A stretch of DNA of 41,302 nucleotides, taken from Chloroflexota bacterium (GTDB taxonomy: Bacteria > Chloroflexota > Anaerolineae > Promineifilales > Promineifilaceae). The translations under genes were made by a program, and so were the position numbers. The stretch spans positions 1-41,302 of the forward strand of contig JACTMP010000033.1 in assembly GCA_014584575.1 (NCBI GenBank), written 5' to 3'. Shown piece by piece: positions 33,915 to 39,946 of the stretch (position 1 is the stretch's first letter; every line of letters begins with the position of its first letter). Below the pieces are notes generated by a model. The model was not told the origin of the DNA, did not search any database, and saw only the letters and a list, made by a program, of their open reading frames with translations.

Positions 33915-34939
33915 AAATTTTAATCACCGGCGGCGCCGGGTTTATTGGCTGCAATAGCGCCGCCCACTTTTTGGAACAAGGTCACGATGTCGTCGTCTTT
34001 GACAATCTCTCCCGCAAGGGTGGCCCGGCTAACCTGGCCTGGCTGCAAGCGGAATTTGGCGAACGGCTGCACTTTATTCAGGGAGATATACGAGAGTATG
34101 AGGGATTGTGTACGGCCGTGCCCGGCAACGATGTCATCCTTCATTTAGCCAGCCAAGTCGCCGTCACCACCTCCGTGCAAAATCCACGCGAGGATTTTGA
34201 GATCAACGCCCTGGGTACCTTCAACGTATTGGAAGCAGTGCGCCACCACGCGCCCCAGGCCGCCATCCTTTACGCCAGCACCAACAAGGTCTACGGCGGC
34301 ATGGAAGCGGCGCGGGTGGAATTGCAAGAGAACCCGCCAGGCAACCGCTACGGCTACGCCGACTACCCACATGGCATCCCCGAAAGTTACCCGCTGGACT
34401 TCCACTCTCCCTATGGGTGTTCGAAGGGAGCCGGCGATCAATACACCATTGACTATGCCCGGATTTACGGCCTGCGCACACTGGTCTTTCGCCAATCATG
34501 CATCTATGGTCGCAGACAGTTTGGTGTAGAGGACCAGGGCTGGGTGGCCCATTTTGTCATCGCTACCGTGATGAACCGGCCGATTAGCATTTACGGCGAC
34601 GGCCGTCAGGTGCGCGACCTCCTGCACGTGTCCGACCTCATCCGCGCTTACGAATTGGGCATCCAGAAAATAGACGAACTGAGCGGGCAGGCCCTCAACG
34701 TCGGCGGCGGGCCGGCCAATACCCTCTCCATCTGGTCTGAATTTGGCTCGCTGCTGGCGGAACTGGCCGGGCATGAAGTCCCGGTGCAATGGGGCCCCTG
34801 GCGGCCCGGCGACCAGCGCGTCTTCATCGCCGACATCCGCAAAGCAGCCGCCTTGCTCGGCTGGCAGCCCACCACCTCCCCCACTGCCGGTATCCGCGAC
34901 CTCTACACCTGGGTCGCCGCCAATCCCTCCCTCTTCTAA
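33911..34939 (+). CDS. NAD-dependent epimerase, CDP-paratose 2-epimerase-like
   Basis: An extended short-chain dehydrogenase (342 residues) acting on a nucleotide sugar. NAD site GGAGFIG at the N-terminus; VVFDNLSRKGGPANLAWL is typical of CDP-paratose/CDP-tyvelose epimerases; LYASTNKVYGG, the catalytic SPYGCSK (Y-x3-K), RQSCIYGRRQFGVEDQGWV and IYGDGRQVRDLLHVSDL follow. The latter two are strong matches to that subfamily as I know it. The ATG at 33911 is preferred to an upstream start at 33875, which lies inside the preceding GNAT. Other sugar genes in the window (two GT4) are far away. The exact substrate remains inferred. Confidence 0.85.
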   Translation: MKILITGGAGFIGCNSAAHFLEQGHDVVVFDNLSRKGGPANLAWLQAEFGERLHFIQGDIREYEGLCTAVPGNDVILHLASQVAVTTSVQNPREDFEINALGTFNVLEAVRHHAPQAAILYASTNKVYGGMEAARVELQENPPGNRYGYADYPHGIPESYPLDFHSPYGCSKGAGDQYTIDYARIYGLRTLVFRQSCIYGRRQFGVEDQGWVAHFVIATVMNRPISIYGDGRQVRDLLHVSDLIRAYELGIQKIDELSGQALNVGGGPANTLSIWSEFGSLLAELAGHEVPVQWGPWRPGDQRVFIADIRKAAALLGWQPTTSPTAGIRDLYTWVAANPSLF

Positions 34940-34963
34940 ATAATCGTCCAGAAATAAAGTTCC

Positions 34964-35012
34964 CGGAGTAACGGCTTTACCCGTAACATTACCGGCTAAA
35001 ACCGCTACTCCG
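34964..35012 (+). terminator. Imperfect hairpin after the epimerase gene
   Basis: CGGAGTAACGGCTTTACCCG and its near-complement (ending ACCGCTACTCCG) form a 49-bp imperfect palindrome 24 bp after the epimerase stop. It lacks a T run. It may end the tsaE operon or be a dispersed palindrome. Confidence 0.5.
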
Positions 35013-35062
35013 CAATGGGAAGTAATTTTTAGACACTTACCAAGCCACATTGCCGCCATTCC

Positions 35063-35091
35063 TTGACAGGCTCTCTGAAACGGATTATTAT
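35063..35091 (+). promoter_or_regulatory. Sigma70 promoter of the lacI-family gene
   Basis: Perfect -35 TTGACA (35063-35068), 17-bp spacer, -10 TATTAT (35086-35091, 5 of 6). The start would be near 35098, inside the operator palindrome. This is the best promoter in the window. Confidence 0.75.
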
Positions 35092-35094
35092 TAT

Positions 35095-35118
35095 GTTACC
35101 GGTCACGTGACCGGTAAC
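35095..35118 (+). promoter_or_regulatory. 24-bp perfect palindrome, operator of the LacI-type regulator
   Basis: A perfect palindrome with half-site GTTACCGGTCAC, centred between 35106 and 35107. It begins three bases after the -10 and covers the expected transcription start, the classical place for autorepression by a LacI-family dimer. The same half-site was not noticed elsewhere in the window, including before the binding protein gene. Confidence 0.7.
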
Positions 35119-35138
35119 ACAGCAGAAGGAGAAGGATT

Positions 35139-36143
35139 TTGCCCCGTTCAGAAGTCACCATCCGCGATGTCGCCCAACATGCGGGCGTTTCGCACCAGAC
35201 CGTCTCTCGCGTCATCAATGACAGCGAACGGGTCAGCCCGGAGACGCGCGCCCGCGTAGAGGCGGCTATCGCCGCCTTGGACTACCGGCCCAATGCTATC
35301 GCCCGCTCTATGGCCCGCGGTCGCACCGCCACCCTGGCCTGCATCGCCCCCAACCTGACCGACTACACCTTTGCCAGCATCATTGATGCCGCGGCCACGG
35401 CCGTGCGCCAACACGGCTACTTTCTCCTTTCCGCCTCCGCTCCCGATGAAGAGACCTTTCAAGGTCTGATGGATGAATTAGTAACCAGCCACCGGGTTGA
35501 GGGGCTGTTGGTGATCAATCCCTTTGCCGACGGCCGTTACCAACTCCTCCCCCCCACCTTCCCCACCGTCTTTGCCGGGGCGCGCCCCCGTGAAGAAGCG
35601 GCCAACTCCGTGGCGCTGGATGACGTGGCAGCGGCATTTACCGCCACGCAGCATTTGCTCACGCTGGGACACACCCACATCGGCATGATCACCGGCCCTA
35701 TGGCCGAAGATTGCGCACAAGACCGCAGCCAGGGTTTTGCCCAGGCATTACAGGCTGCCGACATTAGCCCACAGCCAGAGTGGATACGCGAGGGCAACTG
35801 GCAGCCCGCCTCTGGCTACGAGGCGTTTATGCAGTGGCAGCAGCAGGGGCACATGCCCACGGCCGTGTTCGCCCAGAATGACCAGATGGCGCTCGGCGTC
35901 TTGCGGGCCGCCCGTGATTGTGGCCTGCAAATCCCGGCGCAACTTTCCATCATTGGCGTGGATGACATCCCCCTGGCTTCCCACTTTGCGCCGCCGCTGA
36001 CCACACTGCGGCAAGATTTTGCCCGCATCGGCCGGGAAGCAGCGCAGTTACTCTTACAAGTAGTCGAAGAACCTGACCGCGCCAAAGAGCATCTACAAAT
36101 CGAAGCAGATCTCATTGTGCGTCGTTCCACATCCAGACCCTAA
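35139..36143 (+). CDS. LacI-family transcriptional regulator
   Basis: A 334-residue dimeric DNA-binding protein that senses a sugar or derivative. The N-terminal helix-turn-helix TIRDVAQHAGVSHQTVSRVI (7-26) and hinge RPNAIARSMARGRT are textbook LacI. The periplasmic-binding-like core follows (VEGLLVINPF, TATQHLLTLGHTHIGMITGP, FAQNDQMALGVLRAARDCGL, IIGVDDIPLA). It starts at TTG 35139 behind AAGGAGAAGG. It lies upstream of a sugar ABC importer in the same orientation and probably controls it and itself. A 33-bp perfect hairpin directly follows the stop. Confidence 0.95.
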   Translation: MPRSEVTIRDVAQHAGVSHQTVSRVINDSERVSPETRARVEAAIAALDYRPNAIARSMARGRTATLACIAPNLTDYTFASIIDAAATAVRQHGYFLLSASAPDEETFQGLMDELVTSHRVEGLLVINPFADGRYQLLPPTFPTVFAGARPREEAANSVALDDVAAAFTATQHLLTLGHTHIGMITGPMAEDCAQDRSQGFAQALQAADISPQPEWIREGNWQPASGYEAFMQWQQQGHMPTAVFAQNDQMALGVLRAARDCGLQIPAQLSIIGVDDIPLASHFAPPLTTLRQDFARIGREAAQLLLQVVEEPDRAKEHLQIEADLIVRRSTSRP

Positions 36144-36151
36144 GGGTTTGC

Positions 36152-36184
36152 AGATTGGTTCAATCTTGAAGATTGAACCAATCT
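36152..36184 (+). terminator. Perfect hairpin after the LacI gene
   Basis: AGATTGGTTCAATCTT, one base, and its exact complement form a 16-bp stem nine bases after the stop. There is no T run, so it may slow rather than stop transcription into the importer operon. Confidence 0.65.
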
Positions 36185-36203
36185 CTACAAGGGCTTACTC
36201 GAT

Positions 36204-36366
36204 AAAGGAGGTGATCCTAACGAGAAGAAATCACAAAACAAAAGCCAAAAAAGAAGAGGCACAGGCGGCTACCTGTACCTCCTCAGGCGCAATACGGCTG
36301 CCTTTAGCTGGGGCACAGTCCACATTGCTTGCGCCTATTTTACCGGACAGCCCACAAATTCAATAA
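36204..36366 (+). CDS. Possible small ORF behind an extended Shine-Dalgarno
   Basis: AAAGGAGGTGATCC (36204-36217) matches the 16S rRNA 3' tail over 13-14 bases, far longer than normal. The frame after it is open to TAA at 36364-36366. If an ACG at 36220 were the start (9 nt after AGGAGG), the peptide would be about 48 residues: a lysine-rich start (RRNHKTKAKKEEAQ) and a hydrophobic tail (LAGAQSTLLAPILP). A GTG inside the Shine-Dalgarno (36211) is the only normal start codon. Downstream ACCTCCT (36276-36282) could pair with the Shine-Dalgarno. It may be a leader peptide or a regulatory leader of the binding protein gene at 36384. Confidence 0.3.
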
Positions 36367-36383
36367 TAAACAGGAGTTGAAGA

Positions 36384-37793
36384 ATGAACCCTATTCGCAA
36401 GTCTCTCTATGTAATGGTTGTTTTGTTGTTTACGGCCGTGTTCATTGCCGCGTGCAGTGGTGGCAGTAGTGAACCGGTCGCCGAAGAACCAGCCGAAGCA
36501 GAAGCAGAAGTCCCGGCCGCGGAAGAACCCATGGAAGAAGAACCGGCCGCCGAAGAGCCAGCAGCCGCACAGCCGATGGAAGAAACCACCCTCCGCTGGC
36601 GCACCCGCCCCGATAACCAGGCTGAAATTGACGTGTACCAATCCGTCAGCGATGAGCTGGACGGCGAGATGGATGGCGTCACGCTGGTCTATGAACCGGG
36701 CGGCAGCGAAAGCTCCAGCTACCAGGACGTGCTGCGCACCGAGTTGGCCGCCGGCACCGCCCCCGACGTGTTCTGGATTCCCGGCACGGACATCGCCGAC
36801 TTTGCCACCCGCGGCCTGATTATGAACCTGCGCGACATGGCCGACGCCACCGCCGGTTACAGCGACGCCGATTTTTATCCCGGCCCCATGTTCCACCTGA
36901 CCTTTAACCCGGAAACGGGTAACAGCGGTGAAACGCTCTGGGGTCTGCCGCGCGACGTGTCCACCTTTGCCCTCTACCTGAACCTGGATTTGCTGGCCGA
37001 ATCGGGCGCGCCGGACCCGCGTGAACTGGCAGCCAACGGCGAATGGAACTGGGACAGCTTCCTGGAAGTGGCCGCAGCCATTGACGCTCTGGGTGATGAC
37101 ATTTACGGTTACGGCCAGAATGCCTGGTGGGGGCCGTATGGCTACTGGATCAATGCTGCTGGCGGCGGTTTCTACAATGATGACCGCACCGCCTGTGGAT
37201 TGGACACGCCGGAATCTATTGCCGGGCTGGAATTTGAATCCCGCATTTACAACGAGTATGACGTGGCTGTGCCCTATGGTGAAGACAGCGAACCACCCTT
37301 CCTGGCCGGTAAAGTGGGCATGTTCCAAAACGGCCGTTGGGCCACCCCCGGTGCCCGTTCATCCGCTAACTTCAACTGGGATGTCGTCGAACTGCCCGAT
37401 GGCCCTGCCGGGCCGAGCAACTGGCTCTTCTGGGGCGCATACGTCGTCAACGCCAACACCGAACACCCCGAAGAAGCGTGGAAACTGGTGCAGGAACTGA
37501 CAACCGCCGAAACGCAGGGCAAGATAGCAGCGCTGGGGGCCAATATCCCCAGCCGCGTCAGCCAGGAAGCGTTGGACGCTTTCCTCACCTTCACCCCGCC
37601 CGCCAACAACCAGGCGTTCCTGAATGGCCTGGCGCGCAACCCGGAGACGGAAGGGCCGCTGTGGGCCGGTAGCTGGCCGGAGTATGATGCGATTATGGGG
37701 CCGGCGGTCACGGCCGTACTCAATGGCGACCAGTCCATTGACGACTTTGCCGCCACCATCTGCGACGAAGCCAACAAGGCATTCAATCAGTAG
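36384..37793 (+). CDS. Sugar ABC transporter substrate-binding lipoprotein (SBP_bac_1)
   Basis: The extracytoplasmic sugar receptor of the importer (469 residues). The signal peptide ends at lipobox IAAC (Cys24). A flexible linker of Glu/Pro/Ala repeats (about 28-66; AEEPAEAEAEVP) holds the domain away from the membrane. The solute-binding fold includes YQDVLRTELAAGTAPDVFWI, ETLWGLPRDVSTFALYLN, KVGMFQNGRWATPG and NTEHPEEAWKLVQELTT. ATG 36384 follows AGGAG at eight bases. The stop codon (37791-37793) is immediately followed by a MITE. The ligand is unknown; family members bind mono- or oligosaccharides. Confidence 0.93.
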   Translation: MNPIRKSLYVMVVLLFTAVFIAACSGGSSEPVAEEPAEAEAEVPAAEEPMEEEPAAEEPAAAQPMEETTLRWRTRPDNQAEIDVYQSVSDELDGEMDGVTLVYEPGGSESSSYQDVLRTELAAGTAPDVFWIPGTDIADFATRGLIMNLRDMADATAGYSDADFYPGPMFHLTFNPETGNSGETLWGLPRDVSTFALYLNLDLLAESGAPDPRELAANGEWNWDSFLEVAAAIDALGDDIYGYGQNAWWGPYGYWINAAGGGFYNDDRTACGLDTPESIAGLEFESRIYNEYDVAVPYGEDSEPPFLAGKVGMFQNGRWATPGARSSANFNWDVVELPDGPAGPSNWLFWGAYVVNANTEHPEEAWKLVQELTTAETQGKIAALGANIPSRVSQEALDAFLTFTPPANNQAFLNGLARNPETEGPLWAGSWPEYDAIMGPAVTAVLNGDQSIDDFAATICDEANKAFNQ

Positions 37794-37954
37794 TCCACCG
37801 TTAACAAAATAATCCAAACTCTCTCGTGTCATTCCGAGGAGTCTTCGACGAGGAATCCCTTCTATTTGTACAGGAGAGGGATTCCTCGCTCCGAAGACCC
37901 CGCTCGGAATGACAGGTGAAGTATTAAAGTGGAGAAGACTTATTTAACGGTGTA
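37794..37954 (+). mobile_element. MITE-like element, copy 4 (161 bp)
   Basis: Left end TCCACCGTTAAC, right end TTAACGGTGTA; internal arms TCATTCCGAGGAGTCTTCGA and GCTCCGAAGACCCCGCTCGG. It starts at the base after the stop codon of the binding protein gene. It is separated from the next copy by five bases (CTCAA). Confidence 0.88.
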
Positions 37955-37959
37955 CTCAA

Positions 37960-38120
37960 TACAGCGTTAACAAAATAATCTGAACTTCTCGTGTCATTCC
38001 GAGGAGTCTTCGACGAGGAATCCCTGCTACATGACACAGGAGAGGGATTCCTCGCTCCGAAGACTCCGCTCGGAATGACATGTGAAGTGTGAAAGTTAAG
38101 AGGGCTTGCTTAACGGTGTA
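37960..38120 (+). mobile_element. MITE-like element, copy 5 (161 bp, tandem)
   Basis: A direct repeat of the preceding element (left TACAGCGTTAAC, right TTAACGGTGTA), the same length and orientation, with a slightly different centre. Together the pair adds 327 bp between the binding protein and the first permease gene, and could act as a partial terminator that lowers permease expression. Confidence 0.88.
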
Positions 38121-38138
38121 ATAGCAGTTCCAGGAAAA

Positions 38139-38193
38139 GTTTGTAGTAGGCGCTATAGCGCCGTCAGAGGGCGATGAATCGCCTACTACAAAC
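38139..38193 (+). repeat. 55-nt three-stem palindromic repeat, copy 2
   Basis: Outer arms GTTTGTAGT and ACTACAAAC enclose GGCGCTatAGCGCC and GGCGATgaATCGCC. It is 21 bp upstream of the permease ATG at 38215, with AGGAGG between. It is equal in length and layout to the copy at 25476-25530; several changes between copies are compensatory. Confidence 0.78.
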
Positions 38194-38214
38194 CATTCTC
38201 ACAGGAGGCGGCTG

Positions 38215-39873
38215 ATGGCGGCAGCGACGGCAACAACAGAAACGAGTACAGCCGGGCAAACCATTCTGCGCTGGCTAAAGGCGGGGGCTGTCTGGCATTT
38301 GCTCCTGGCAGTGGGGGGGGTGGCCGGATTGGGCTGGCTGTGGGCCGGCGGCGGCGCGGAACGGGCCATGGTGTTCAAGGTGGCGGCGTCGCTGCTGCTG
38401 GTCATGCTCACGGCCGTGACCTCCCTGGCTGCCGTTGACCTGCTGCGCCTGCGCCATCGTGGGCGTGTCCTCTCCCTGGGCGTCAACTATCTGGCCTTCC
38501 TTTTTTGCCTGTTTGCCGTCATCCACCGCGCCGGTGGTTTTAGCGGCTTCAACACGCTGGCCAACAACTTTGGCCGGGCGCTGCCCTTTCTGGGGTTGGC
38601 CGTTATCGGCCTGGTCATCAGCAATCTGGGTGAAAAACCAGGCCCCAGCCGCCAGACGGTCGGGCGCGTGGTCACGGCCGTCGGCGGCGTCCTCTTCCTC
38701 TTTATGGCCGGACTGGCCACGGCCGGGCGCGCCCTGTTTGTGGCCCTCACCGATCCCGTTACCCTGCTCCTTTTTGCGGCCCTGTTCCCGTCTGCCCTTT
38801 TCATTTGGGCCATCTGGCGGCAGCCGGCGGCCACCTTGCTGGGCGCTAAAAATGCGGACAACGAAATGCTCATTGGCTGGGCCTTTCTCAGCCCCAACCT
38901 GCTAGGTTTTCTCGTCTTCATCGCCGGGCCGCTGCTTTTTTCCTTTTACGTCAGCTTCACCGACTGGGACGCTTTTGGCAATGCCGATTGGGTCGGGCTG
39001 AGCAATTACGGCCGTGCCCTCAACCTCACCATAGCTCCCCTGGCCGACGCCGCCCAACGCGCCAACGAAGTGCTGGACGTGCGCGTCTATGATGAACTGG
39101 CGCGCCTGACGCTGTTCGGCCGCAGCTACGTCATCGGCGCCCAGGATAAACTGTTCTGGATCGCCCTGGGCAACACATTCAAATTCGTCCTGTTTGCCGT
39201 ACCGCTGAGCGTGATACCGGCCCTCTTTCTGGCGAACCTGCTCAATAGCAAAGTGCCGGGCATGAAATTTTTCCGCGCCGTCTACTTTCTGCCCAGTGTG
39301 GCCGCCGTGGTGGGCATCGCCCTGGTCTGGCAACTACTTTTCAACGCTTCGGTGGGCTACATCAACTACTTCATCACCCAGATCACCGGTTTTCTAGGCC
39401 TTGCCGACCCCCAAATACGCTGGCTGTCGGCCAGCAACACCGCGCTTCTGGCGGTGGTGATCATGGCCGCCTGGCAGTGGTTGGGGTTTAACACGGTGCT
39501 GTTCCTGGCCGGTTTGCAGAGCATTCCCCGGGTCCTGTATGAGGCGGCGACGGTGGATGGCGCCGGCTCAGGCCGCCAGTTCACCCGTATCACCGTGCCC
39601 TTGCTGGCCCCCACCACATTTTTTGTCATCGTCACCACCACCATCCAGGCGATGCAGATTTTTGAGCATATTTTTATTGTGATGGGCACGAACCCGGCCG
39701 GGCCGGCGAACTCGACGCTGACCCTGGTGCTGTATCTATACCAGAAAGGGTTCCAGCGTTTTGAACAGGGCTACGCTTCTTCGCTGGCCTGGATATTGTT
39801 TGCCCTTATCTTCGCCGCCACTCTGTTTCAGGTGCAGCGGCAGCGGATGAGTGGGTCGGGATATGATGCGTAA
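38215..39873 (+). CDS. Sugar ABC transporter permease, MalF-like, with N-terminal membrane extension
   Basis: A membrane channel subunit of 552 residues. The C-terminal ~340 residues are a MalF/UgpA-type permease (FLSPNLLGFLVFIAGPLLFS, then the EAA loop EAATVDGAGSGRQFTRITVP). The first ~210 residues hold about six extra hydrophobic helices (for example VWHLLLAVGGVAGLGWLWAG) not found in ordinary 290-310-residue permeases. A ~60-residue polar loop (LADAAQRANEVLDVRVYDEL) lies between its first two permease helices. ATG 38215 has AGGAGG nine bases upstream. The partner permease follows after 73 bp. No ATPase gene is in the operon; a shared MsmX-type ATPase is the usual solution. Confidence 0.92.
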   Translation: MAAATATTETSTAGQTILRWLKAGAVWHLLLAVGGVAGLGWLWAGGGAERAMVFKVAASLLLVMLTAVTSLAAVDLLRLRHRGRVLSLGVNYLAFLFCLFAVIHRAGGFSGFNTLANNFGRALPFLGLAVIGLVISNLGEKPGPSRQTVGRVVTAVGGVLFLFMAGLATAGRALFVALTDPVTLLLFAALFPSALFIWAIWRQPAATLLGAKNADNEMLIGWAFLSPNLLGFLVFIAGPLLFSFYVSFTDWDAFGNADWVGLSNYGRALNLTIAPLADAAQRANEVLDVRVYDELARLTLFGRSYVIGAQDKLFWIALGNTFKFVLFAVPLSVIPALFLANLLNSKVPGMKFFRAVYFLPSVAAVVGIALVWQLLFNASVGYINYFITQITGFLGLADPQIRWLSASNTALLAVVIMAAWQWLGFNTVLFLAGLQSIPRVLYEAATVDGAGSGRQFTRITVPLLAPTTFFVIVTTTIQAMQIFEHIFIVMGTNPAGPANSTLTLVLYLYQKGFQRFEQGYASSLAWILFALIFAATLFQVQRQRMSGSGYDA

Positions 39874-39935
39874 GAAGTGATGCGTAATGCGTGATGCGTG
39901 AGAAGAAATTCACGCATCACGTATCACGCATTTTG
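39870..39935. repeat. Short-word array (GTGATGCGTAAT) between the two permease genes
   Basis: GATGCGTAAG, GTGATGCGTAAT, GCGTGATGCGTGAG, then CACGCATCACGTATCACGC: the two arms pair into a long hairpin. The permease stop codon (TAA 39871-39873) is part of the first word. The hairpin ends 11 bp before the next ATG. Confidence 0.78.
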
Positions 39936-39946
39936 GGGTAATTGTT

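Noticed and set aside
36150..36190. GGTTCAATC near 36156 as a tRNA T-loop
   Set aside because: It is one arm of a perfect 16-bp palindrome; no acceptor, D or anticodon stems are present around it.
36204..36217. AAAGGAGGTGATCC as the end of a reversed 16S rRNA fragment
   Set aside because: The match to the 16S 3' tail stops at the 14th base and the flanks do not resemble 16S, so it is an extended Shine-Dalgarno and not an rRNA piece.
36360..37328. 322-codon open frame on the minus strand opposite the sugar-binding protein gene
   Set aside because: Antisense shadow of a well supported lipoprotein gene; Gly/His/Val-rich composition with no family resemblance.
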